This document shows positions 32,232-39,992 of a stretch of DNA of 64,000 bases, one piece after another (position 1 is the stretch's first letter; the number at the start of each line of letters is the position of its first letter). The notes beneath the pieces are model-generated. The model worked only from the letters and a program-made list of their open reading frames with translations. It searched no databases and was not told where the DNA came from. The DNA is from Nonlabens antarcticus. Lineage in GTDB: Bacteria; Bacteroidota; Bacteroidia; Flavobacteriales; Flavobacteriaceae. The position numbers and the translations under genes were made by a program. The stretch spans positions 305,000 to 368,999 of the forward strand of contig NZ_JADFCO010000063.1 in assembly GCF_015356755.1 (NCBI RefSeq). The letters are read 5' to 3'.

Positions 32232-34316
32232 ATGGAATTTAAATTCAACGGTGCTGCGGCAAACCAAAAAACCATTCTGGATCATCCGGCTGGTTTATTC
32301 GTTCTATTCTTTACAGAAATGTGGGAACGCTTTTCCTACTATGGAATGCGCGCCTTATTGGTACTATTTCTTATTGCATCCATTCTAGATGAAGGATGGG
32401 GCTGGGAACGTGCAGATGCGTTAACTCTTTATGCTTTCTACACGGGTCTGGTTTATTTGACTCCCATCATAGGTGGTTTTCTGGCAGATAAGTTTTTCGG
32501 TTACCGTAAAGCGGTAGTTCTTGGGGCGTTAATTATGACCTTAGGGCATGCTGCCATGGCATTTGAGTCGGTTAGCTTTACTTATTTAGGACTGGCATTA
32601 TTGATAGCGGGTAATGGGCTTTTCAAGCCTAATATTTCTTCCATCGTTGGTAATCTTTACAAATCACAAGGAAAAGAAAAGGACGCTGGTTACACCATTT
32701 TTTACATGGGAATCAACGCCGGTGCATTTTTAGGTATTCTTCTTTGTGGATATCTGGGAGAAAAATTTGGATGGCACTATGGATTTGGACTAGCAGGTAT
32801 TTTCATGTTCTTAGGAATGTTGCAGTTCTATTTTGCACAAAGTATTTTTGGGAGAATCGGACTTTCTCCAGCGGCAACTCAAGATTTTGATGATGCGTTA
32901 GAAAAATCTGTTGATGATACTGAAGTTGTTATTGAAGAAGTGGTGGATGAAGCTCAGAAAAGCAAAGTCACACGAGATAGAATTATCGTGATCTCTGTGC
33001 TGGCATTCTTTACCATATTCTTCTGGATGGCCTTTGAACAGGCAGGTGGATCGATGACGATTTTTGCGGCAGATTATACAGACAGAGTTCTGACTGGAGG
33101 TTATGCTACGGCATTTACCATAATTAATACAATCCTTGTCATAGTGCCACTGCTCATTATTACATGGGTTTTAGGAATGCTTTGCAAACAAATTTTCAAA
33201 CATTACCCACTGTCAAACCTGATGTTAATCATCAGTTTTGCAACCATTTGGGCAATAGCAATTTTTGTAATTAAAAATGATTTTGACACGAAATCCTATG
33301 AAATAGCTTACACAGATGCTAATGGAAGCGACAGGGTTACTAAAATACTTACAACAGAAGATTTTGAGATCGGTTCTAAAACAGGTATTAGCGTGGGTAG
33401 TGGTCTTAGTATGTATTTTGAGGGTGACGATAAAAACGCAGCAAATACTGTTGCGGGTAATTACATTGTCAATGCAAAAAATGACAGTATAGGAATGATC
33501 AGAAAAGGGATCCTCACAGGTTTTGTGTCCCGTTCAAAACATGGCCTTTTCTGGAAAGATGCAGACTATGCCATTGTAGAGTACACAGATGCTAATGGCG
33601 AAAAACAACAGACAGATATCTTTTTAGGTGAATCTTACTTAAAACAAGAAGAGTTCAACGAACTGGATGATGAGGAAAAAGCAGAGAACAAACTCATGGC
33701 GGTAGGAAATTCCTATGATTTACTATTAGCTCAAGGTGTTGGTTTCAGTGAAGAAAGCGTTACTCAGGGAACTTTAGTAAAAATCAATGAAAATGAAGTC
33801 GAGATAGGCGCCAGCTGGTTTGGAATCCTGAATTCGTTCTTTATCATTGCATTTGCACCCTTTTTCTCTAAGATATGGGAAAGTAAATACAACCCTTCTG
33901 GACCTGTGAAATTTGCGGTTGGATTAATGCTATTAGGTATCGGTTTTGGAGCGCTTGCTTATGGATCACTGGACATTCCAGATGGTGCAAGAACAGCGTC
34001 TGTAAGTATTGTGTTCTTGATAGTCGCCTACTTATGTCATACGCTGGGAGAACTGTGCGTGTCACCCGTGGGACTTTCTTATGTGAGTAAGTTGGCTCCC
34101 GTAAAACTGATCGGATTAATGTTTGGGATCTGGTTTGTGGCAAACTTTATTGCAAACCTACTCGCGGGATTATCGGGAAGTTTGATCGACTCGATTTCAG
34201 ACCAGTATGGATTATCGACCTTCTTCTTTATATTCACGCTTCTGCCTATAGGTGCGGGAATCGTGATGCTCTTGATCAAACCTATATTGATCAAAAAGAT
34301 GCACGGTATACGATAA
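32232..34316 (+). CDS. POT family di-/tripeptide:proton symporter
   Basis: Inner-membrane importer of the proton-dependent oligopeptide family: early ERFSYYGMRALLVLFL (the ExxER-like helix 1 motif), GGFLADKFFGYRKAV, FYMGINAGAFLG, and C-terminal TLGELCVSPVGLSYVSKLAP. At 694 residues it is about 200 longer than typical bacterial members. The excess is a hydrophilic stretch of about 175 residues (near 350-525) between late membrane helices, with a duplicated segment YTDANGSDR / YTDANGEKQ, likely periplasmic. Paired with the upstream dipeptidyl peptidase, it forms a dipeptide scavenging unit. Confidence 0.93.
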   Translation: MEFKFNGAAANQKTILDHPAGLFVLFFTEMWERFSYYGMRALLVLFLIASILDEGWGWERADALTLYAFYTGLVYLTPIIGGFLADKFFGYRKAVVLGALIMTLGHAAMAFESVSFTYLGLALLIAGNGLFKPNISSIVGNLYKSQGKEKDAGYTIFYMGINAGAFLGILLCGYLGEKFGWHYGFGLAGIFMFLGMLQFYFAQSIFGRIGLSPAATQDFDDALEKSVDDTEVVIEEVVDEAQKSKVTRDRIIVISVLAFFTIFFWMAFEQAGGSMTIFAADYTDRVLTGGYATAFTIINTILVIVPLLIITWVLGMLCKQIFKHYPLSNLMLIISFATIWAIAIFVIKNDFDTKSYEIAYTDANGSDRVTKILTTEDFEIGSKTGISVGSGLSMYFEGDDKNAANTVAGNYIVNAKNDSIGMIRKGILTGFVSRSKHGLFWKDADYAIVEYTDANGEKQQTDIFLGESYLKQEEFNELDDEEKAENKLMAVGNSYDLLLAQGVGFSEESVTQGTLVKINENEVEIGASWFGILNSFFIIAFAPFFSKIWESKYNPSGPVKFAVGLMLLGIGFGALAYGSLDIPDGARTASVSIVFLIVAYLCHTLGELCVSPVGLSYVSKLAPVKLIGLMFGIWFVANFIANLLAGLSGSLIDSISDQYGLSTFFFIFTLLPIGAGIVMLLIKPILIKKMHGIR

Positions 34317-34339
34317 ATATCAATTATAAAAGTATTCTC

Positions 34340-34366
34340 AAAACGCACGACAATGGTGCGTTTTTT
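34340..34366 (+). terminator. Terminator after the POT transporter
   Basis: AAAACGCAC (34340-34348), seven-base loop, GTGCGTTTT (34356-34364) and T-run; 23 bases after the stop codon. Confidence 0.88.
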
Positions 34367-34380
34367 GATTTTATAGCCAT

Positions 34381-34388
34381 TAAATTTG
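34381..34388 (+). promoter_or_regulatory. -7 box TAAATTTG for the thioredoxin-like gene
   Basis: Exact TAnnTTTG, ending four bases before the ATG at 34393, same geometry as purK; predicts a leaderless transcript. It lies just after a terminator, as expected for a new transcript. Confidence 0.6.
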
Positions 34389-34392
34389 CACC

Positions 34393-34920
34393 ATGAAACA
34401 ATTTCTTTTTCTACTCTGTTTAATGAGCATGACCTTAGCTAGCGCACAGGTCAAGTGGATGACGATGAATGATGCGCTGGCAGCACAGAAAAAAGAGCCT
34501 CGCAAGATCCTGTTCAAGACCTACACTAAGAGTTGCCCTAATTGTAAATGGATGGACAAGCACGCTTTCGCGAAAGCGGACATCGCACAATTCATCAACA
34601 CTACCTATTATCCGGTATCTTTTGACGCAGAAGGCAAGGAATCCATCACGTACAAAAGCAAAACCTATGGAAACAAACAGTATCAGAAATTTCCAGGAGC
34701 CCAGCATGACTTTGCCGAAGCCATGCAGATTTTTGAATATCCCACGATTATTTTCTTTGACCAAAAAGGAAATGTAATCCAGCCCATACCAGGAAAATTA
34801 GATGCTAAAAAATTAGAGATCTACATCACCATGCTTTCTGACGATACCTATAAATCGATCAGAACTGGTAAGGATTGGGCAGATTATCAGGCCAGCTTCA
34901 ATTACCAACTTCAAGACTAA
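34393..34920 (+). CDS. Secreted thioredoxin-fold protein (CPNC)
   Basis: A 175-residue periplasmic redox protein: signal peptide MKQFLFLLCLMSMTLASAQ, then KKEPRKILFKTYTKSCPNCKWMDKHAF with the active-site CPNC at about 51-54, and the cis-Pro region FEYPTIIFFDQKG. It resembles Thioredoxin_7/DUF255-like disulfide reductases. A full palindrome copy encodes AFAKA six residues after the CxxC helix start (57-61), in place of the usual surface helix residues. Its stop codon overlaps that of convergent comEC. Function beyond a redox role is unknown. Confidence 0.88.
   Translation: MKQFLFLLCLMSMTLASAQVKWMTMNDALAAQKKEPRKILFKTYTKSCPNCKWMDKHAFAKADIAQFINTTYYPVSFDAEGKESITYKSKTYGNKQYQKFPGAQHDFAEAMQIFEYPTIIFFDQKGNVIQPIPGKLDAKKLEIYITMLSDDTYKSIRTGKDWADYQASFNYQLQD
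34563..34578. repeat. Dispersed palindrome copy (in thioredoxin-like gene)
   Basis: CGCTTTCGCGAAAGCG; encodes AFAKA shortly after the CPNC active site. Confidence 0.97.
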
Positions 34921-37058
34921 TAGTCCAGAATATTTACTGCACCGTGATCATAGGTGTTGATGAATTCTATCTTTCTAGTGGCACAAGTTTTCTTCCAGCG
35001 GTTGACTACATTGCGATAATTGGAACCATCTGATATAATGAGTTTAGGCTTCAATCTTGTGATCATCTGATCTAGATTAATTTTAGGAGAATGGGAAAGT
35101 AGCACGATAGGATTCGGCTTTTTTGAATCTGCGTAAATTCCAGATTCATCGATGACTACAATTTCGTGATTTGCATAATCCACTAAAGCTGTCAGACTAT
35201 CCACTACAATTTTCTGATTTAAGAACGGCGTTATATTCTTCAACCGGCGAATGCTCTGTTGCCTTCTGGCTGATTTCATTTCTGGTAGATGTGTCAGCAA
35301 CTTGGATTGGGTTCCATTGGAAATTGAGATGGCAGTACCTCTAGATTGATGGAGGATCAGGAAAGAATTTTGTGGTGTTAGAGACTTTATTAAACCAAAT
35401 GTGACAAATAGAATTCCTGCGGCTATTCCAAAATGCAAAAAATTATTGGGCTTAAGAATGCGCAAACGTTCTCGTTTACTTTTGAGAATTTGCGGACGCA
35501 AATACAGTGCGCAACCTAGCAACGCAACATAACCTAATAAAACCTCTACTGGATCCAGATAAAGGTTTTTCAAAATTAAAGCATCAAAACTGCTGATCCA
35601 CGCTACCAGAGCAATTATGGAATTGAAGATGAAGTTAAGAACCGTTCCCAACCAGTCTGCAGGAAATCCTATTTGTAGCATTACAATAAACAATATCGCA
35701 GCACCTAAAATAAATGGTAGCAATCCCAACAGCATCAAATTACCAACCAGAAATGACAGTGGAAATTGATGAAAATAAAAAATACTAAGGGGCGCTACAC
35801 CTATCTGGGCAGCAAGAGTCACCGTAGAGATCTGCCATAATTTTCTGGGAAGCCACAATTTTATCCTGGGTAAAATACGTTCAAAAATAGGCTGCAACAT
35901 TACAATAGCAAGAACTGCCGTATAGCTAAGCTGGAAACCTACATTGAATAATAACCTGCTATCAATAAAAAGCAGCACCATAGCAGATATCGTCAAACTA
36001 TGAAACACAGATCGCTTTTTATTCATGCTCATACCTATTGCCACAAAAGAGAACATGGTCACCGCACGCATAATAGAAGGAGACATTCCTGTGAGCAATG
36101 CAAAACTCCATAGCAGCAGGATGATGAGAATGGTTTGATAAATGATCCCGTTTTTGATGCGTAACAACCATTTCAAACAAAATTGAAGAATCAGTAAAAT
36201 AATACCCACGTGCAACCCACTCAATGCAAGGATGTGAATCACTCCCGCATCCCTGAAATTCTGACTGATCGTAGGATCAATGTTCTGACGCTGACCCAAC
36301 ACCAGTGCCTCAATCATAGCACGCGGCTGACTCTGCAGGTTGGAACTTTCAAGATCAGTTAAAATTTTATTTCTAGTCTCTACGTACCATGGCAAATCTG
36401 CCTGATCGCGGTTGACCTTTATAATTCCTACCTTATCAATGTAAACTTGACCGTACACATCAATTCCTTTCAAGTATTCCTTATAATCAAAATCTCCTGG
36501 ATTGCGGGCATTGCTCGCTTCATTGATATCATCAAAAACAGTAAGTTGATCACCTACTTTAAAGTCTAAGGAATCTATACGCTTAAAAAGCACCAGTACT
36601 TTTCCTGAAACCTGTTCATTTTCAACTTGAACCACGTTTGCATAAAACCTATTATTGTACGTATTTGAGCTTAATTGAGAAGAGAGCTCGAGTGTTAGGA
36701 TCTTATTTTCACCTTTTACATCAAGGAGTTCATAGTGATTTGAAGGTAAGTGATGGGATTGAATTTGAAAAACAACAGCTCCCAACCCTAAGAAAAATAC
36801 AGAGCTTGCTACCGTAAAAATAGTTTTGGTCACTGTCTTATAAGGACTGACGGCATAAACAATTATGGGAATGACAAGCGCCACGATTGCGATCCACAAG
36901 GAAATTGAAAACGAGACCTCAACAAATCTAGCACAAAGAATCCCGACAACAAAAGCAGCAAGGATACGGTAGAATGGATAGTCTAACCAGCGAATTCTTA
37001 AATATACTCTAAAAAAGCCTGCCGGCGCTGCGGTACTTAGATAGCCAGTAAGCCTCAT
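34917..37058 (-). CDS. comEC: ComEC/Rec2 DNA-uptake channel protein
   Basis: Polytopic inner-membrane protein moving single-stranded DNA in natural transformation. The 713 residues show an N-terminal membrane pair, a soluble OB-like DUF4131 region (about 100-200), the Competence domain with GVIHILALSGLHVGIIL and LTGMSPSIMRAVTMF, many membrane helices, and a C-terminal part that looks like a reduced metallo-beta-lactamase-like domain without clear HxHxDH. Lack of the nuclease motif is common in Bacteroidota members as far as I recall. Its start overlaps the NlpC/P60 gene by 50 bases, and the first 20 residues are atypical, so initiation could be later at a non-ATG codon. Confidence 0.88.
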   Translation of the reverse strand: MRLTGYLSTAAPAGFFRVYLRIRWLDYPFYRILAAFVVGILCARFVEVSFSISLWIAIVALVIPIIVYAVSPYKTVTKTIFTVASSVFFLGLGAVVFQIQSHHLPSNHYELLDVKGENKILTLELSSQLSSNTYNNRFYANVVQVENEQVSGKVLVLFKRIDSLDFKVGDQLTVFDDINEASNARNPGDFDYKEYLKGIDVYGQVYIDKVGIIKVNRDQADLPWYVETRNKILTDLESSNLQSQPRAMIEALVLGQRQNIDPTISQNFRDAGVIHILALSGLHVGIILLILQFCLKWLLRIKNGIIYQTILIILLLWSFALLTGMSPSIMRAVTMFSFVAIGMSMNKKRSVFHSLTISAMVLLFIDSRLLFNVGFQLSYTAVLAIVMLQPIFERILPRIKLWLPRKLWQISTVTLAAQIGVAPLSIFYFHQFPLSFLVGNLMLLGLLPFILGAAILFIVMLQIGFPADWLGTVLNFIFNSIIALVAWISSFDALILKNLYLDPVEVLLGYVALLGCALYLRPQILKSKRERLRILKPNNFLHFGIAAGILFVTFGLIKSLTPQNSFLILHQSRGTAISISNGTQSKLLTHLPEMKSARRQQSIRRLKNITPFLNQKIVVDSLTALVDYANHEIVVIDESGIYADSKKPNPIVLLSHSPKINLDQMITRLKPKLIISDGSNYRNVVNRWKKTCATRKIEFINTYDHGAVNILDY

Positions 37059-37677
37059 TAAATGAACTTACTTTAACACCCTCAGAAACCGTAGCGTGCA
37101 CAAAACGTATTTCGGCAGGAGTAACTTCTACTACTAGAGCAACGTGGTTTATTCTTTTACGATCTCTTCCTGTTGCAAAAAACATCAAATCTCCACGTCT
37201 TACCTCTTTTACATCAATGGGATCTGCTTTATCAAAGAAACTCCTACTATTGCGAGGTACTTGTTTCCCTGCTTCAGAAAAAGATATGTTAAGCAACCCA
37301 CTGCAGTCCATTCCATTTTCTGTTGAACCACCGTACCTGTATCTCACACCTTCATATTGCATCGCTTTATCTATGGCAACATCATAAATAGTAGGTTCTA
37401 CAAGAGCTTCTTCCACCTCAACTTCTTCATATTCTTGCTCTGTAACCGGTCGTTCCGTTGTATTTTTAGATATGGTTCGCTGGGTCCTTTTAGGTACAGC
37501 AGCAACCTCGTTTTGCTGTTGAAACTCCCTAGCTTCAGCTTTTGTAGTTATTACCCTGGGCTTTGAAGATCCACAAGACATAAGTAGCAGTGAAATGGAA
37601 ATTGCTACTAAAACTAATTTTATTTCTCTTGTGCTGTATGTATTGCGCTTTCGCGAAAGCGGACTATAATTCATCAT
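37009..37677 (-). CDS. NlpC/P60 family lipoprotein, peptidoglycan hydrolase
   Basis: Envelope cysteine peptidase expected to cut peptidoglycan stem peptides. From ATG 37677 (or 37674) it begins MMNYSPLSRKRNTYSTREIK, then a hydrophobic helix and lipobox LLMSC. The NlpC/P60 domain is C-terminal: YRYGGSTENGMDCSGL (catalytic Cys), RRGDLMFFATG, INHVALVVE (His). Between is a Glu-rich linker. The start is placed inside the end of lpxB (11-14 base overlap); a further upstream Met at 37728 would add 17 residues read out of the lpxB gene and put a second basic stretch ahead of the signal, which is unlikely. The palindrome encodes LSRKR, giving most of the positive charge of the signal n-region. Confidence 0.88.
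   Translation of the reverse strand: MMNYSPLSRKRNTYSTREIKLVLVAISISLLLMSCGSSKPRVITTKAEAREFQQQNEVAAVPKRTQRTISKNTTERPVTEQEYEEVEVEEALVEPTIYDVAIDKAMQYEGVRYRYGGSTENGMDCSGLLNISFSEAGKQVPRNSRSFFDKADPIDVKEVRRGDLMFFATGRDRKRINHVALVVEVTPAEIRFVHATVSEGVKVSSFNEAYWLSKYRSAGRLF
37646..37661. repeat. Dispersed palindrome copy (in NlpC/P60 signal sequence)
   Basis: CGCTTTCGCGAAAGCG; encodes LSRKR in the n-region of the lipoprotein signal, just after the lpxB stop codon. Confidence 0.97.
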
Positions 37678-38794
37678 GCTTACTTTCAATAGATTTATAA
37701 ATGAGCTGGGCAGTTTTCTCACTAGCACCTACACCTCCCAGTTTTTTTTCTAGACTGTAATAATCGGCAAATATTTTATTTCTGTGACTGGGATCTAAAA
37801 TATGCTGGAGTTCTTTCTTAACATTCTGAGTTTTAAACTCGTTTTGAATAAGCTCTGTCACCACCGGACGGTCCATAATTAGATTCACTAACGAGATATA
37901 ATCCAGTTTAATAATACGCTTTGCAATGTGATAGGAAATCTTGCTTCCCTTATAACATACCACCTGAGGCACTTTAAAGAGTGCCGTTTCTAATGTTGCA
38001 GTTCCTGATGTCACTAACGCTGCATGGGAAAGGCTGAGTAAGTCGTAGGTTCTGTTCATAATCAGATGAACGTCGTACTTCTCTAAAAAAGTATTGTAAA
38101 ATTCTTTTTCTTGCCCTGGCGCACCCGCAATCACAAATTGATAACCAGGATAGCTTTGAATTACTTGAAGCATAATGCCCAGCATGCTCCTGATTTCCTG
38201 CTTTCTACTACCTGGTAAAAGCGCAATTAAAGGCCTGTCATCAAGCTGATATTTTTTCAGGAATTTCTCATGATCTACTTGTTCCCTTTGGCTGATCGCG
38301 TCGATTAACGGGTGGCCCACGAAATGAACTGGAAATTGATGCTTCTGCTCGTAGAATTCTTTTTCAAAAGGCAGAATTACATACATTTCATCTACGTCAC
38401 GTTTGATAGCTTTTATTCTGTTTTCTTTCCACGCCCATATTTGTGGCGAAATGTAGTAATGGTTGCGATATCCATGAGTCCTCGCCCATTTCATAATCCG
38501 GAAATTAAATCCCGGATAATCGATGTAGATAATTACATCTGGTGCAAATTGCTCAATATCTTTTTTACAGTCTGTAATGTTTTTAAAGATCGTGCGTAGA
38601 TTCCCTAAGACCTCTACAAATCCCATGAAGGCGAGGTCTCGATAATGTTTTACAAGAGTACCGCCCTCTTGTTGCATGAGATCGCCACCCCAAAACCGGA
38701 ATTGAGCATCAGCATCAGCGTTTTCAAGCTCTTTCATTAGTAAAGATCCATGCAAATCACCACTTGCCTCTCCTGCTATTAGATAATATTTCAT
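37664..38794 (-). CDS. lpxB: Lipid-A-disaccharide synthase LpxB
   Basis: Glycosyltransferase joining UDP-diacylglucosamine and lipid X to form the lipid A disaccharide at the inner membrane. The 376-residue chain has the GT19 features: AGEASGDLHGSLLMKELE (6-23), WGGDLMQQEGG, YIDYPGFNFRIMKWA, YYISPQIWAWKENRI, LLPGSRKQEI and SGTATLETAL. Family-typical length. Sits in a surE - small membrane protein - lpxB - NlpC/P60 - comEC series with gaps or overlaps below 15 bases. Together with lptC at 22.7 kb it shows standard LPS assembly. Confidence 0.96.
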   Translation of the reverse strand: MKYYLIAGEASGDLHGSLLMKELENADADAQFRFWGGDLMQQEGGTLVKHYRDLAFMGFVEVLGNLRTIFKNITDCKKDIEQFAPDVIIYIDYPGFNFRIMKWARTHGYRNHYYISPQIWAWKENRIKAIKRDVDEMYVILPFEKEFYEQKHQFPVHFVGHPLIDAISQREQVDHEKFLKKYQLDDRPLIALLPGSRKQEIRSMLGIMLQVIQSYPGYQFVIAGAPGQEKEFYNTFLEKYDVHLIMNRTYDLLSLSHAALVTSGTATLETALFKVPQVVCYKGSKISYHIAKRIIKLDYISLVNLIMDRPVVTELIQNEFKTQNVKKELQHILDPSHRNKIFADYYSLEKKLGGVGASEKTAQLIYKSIESKHDEL

Positions 38795-38797
38795 GCG

Positions 38798-39097
38798 TTA
38801 AAATTCAAAGTAAACAATGGCAAAGGCTGCTAATAAAGTGGATAATATTACACCTCTTGCTTCATAAACTTGAATAGGTTTTTGAAACTTGCCTATGCGC
38901 TTAGTCAAAAAGAAGAAGAATAATAATAAATTTAATATGGCTCCCAACCCGATCAATCCTCCTAAAAATCCCTGCTCTAATCCTTTTTCAATTACATATT
39001 CAAAGTTGTGATCGCTAAAAAAATAAATGTACAAAAAGGTTCCAATGGCATTAGCAAGAATACCCAGTAAGAAACCTTTAAGTATTTTAGCTTTCAA
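38798..39097 (-). CDS. Small membrane protein of unknown function
   Basis: Ninety-nine residues with three hydrophobic segments (about 7-27, 43-65, 80-98). It overlaps surE by 11 bases and ends 3 bases before lpxB, so it is part of this operon. No family recognised. Confidence 0.8.
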   Translation of the reverse strand: MKAKILKGFLLGILANAIGTFLYIYFFSDHNFEYVIEKGLEQGFLGGLIGLGAILNLLLFFFFLTKRIGKFQKPIQVYEARGVILSTLLAAFAIVYFEF

Positions 39098-39869
39098 AAT
39101 CCCATGTATTTAATTCTTGAATGTAATGATGCGCGGTCAGATCAAACTGCGTGGGAACCACAGAGATATAGTTATGTTCTAATGCCCACTCGTCAGTGTC
39201 CTCACCTTTATCGTCATTCACAAATTTACCGCTGAGCCAGTAATAATCCTTCCCGCTAGGGTTAGTTCGTTTATCAAAATCTTCCACCCAGTATGCGTTT
39301 GCCTGACGGCAAATCTTGATTCCTTTAAGCTGCTTTGCAGTAGCTTTAGGAATGTTGACGTTAAGCAAAACACCCTTTGCCATTCCATTTTTAAGTACTT
39401 GCTTAATAATAGTTTCAATATAGGGTCTTGCAGGATCAAAATCAGCATCTGCATCATAATCGCATAAGGAGAAACCTATAGCCGGTATTCCCTCGATTCC
39501 TGCTTCCATAGCGGCACTCATCGTACCACTGTAAATGACATTGATAGCACTATTACTACCGTGATTAATCCCGCTTATACACAAATCTGGCTTTTTATCG
39601 AGAATTTCATGGCTCGCCATTTTTACACAATCTACAGGAGTACCACTAGTTGTGTATTCTTTATGATCATAATCATGCATGGTAAACTCTTTTACATAAA
39701 GAGTGTCATTAATGGTAATTGCATGACCCATGGCGCTTTGCGGTTTATCTGGAGCAACAACTACCACTTCTCCTATTTTTGATGCGATATCAATTAATGT
39801 TCTAATTCCTTTTGCTGTAATGCCGTCATCATTAGTTACTAGTATCAACGGACGTTTTTTCTCTTTCAT
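39087..39869 (-). CDS. surE: 5'/3'-nucleotidase SurE
   Basis: Metal-dependent nucleoside monophosphatase of the stationary-phase survival family. The 260 residues begin with ILVTNDDGITAKGIRTL (metal-binding Asp-Asp), have the conserved SAMGHAIT, SGTPVDCVKMA, and SGINHGSNSAINVIYSGTMSAAMEA signatures. First gene of the leftward operon including lpxB. Divergent from the tail-specific protease across 123 bases. Confidence 0.96.
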   Translation of the reverse strand: MKEKKRPLILVTNDDGITAKGIRTLIDIASKIGEVVVVAPDKPQSAMGHAITINDTLYVKEFTMHDYDHKEYTTSGTPVDCVKMASHEILDKKPDLCISGINHGSNSAINVIYSGTMSAAMEAGIEGIPAIGFSLCDYDADADFDPARPYIETIIKQVLKNGMAKGVLLNVNIPKATAKQLKGIKICRQANAYWVEDFDKRTNPSGKDYYWLSGKFVNDDKGEDTDEWALEHNYISVVPTQFDLTAHHYIQELNTWDFES

Positions 39870-39992
39870 AGCTTTCTTAAGGTGGTTAAAATTAAGTAAA
39901 TTAGACGTGATATGTTCAGATAGCAGACTACTTTCAACGCTTAGAATGTGGCACGATTTTTACAATTGAAGAAAGAGAAAAATGAATAACCT

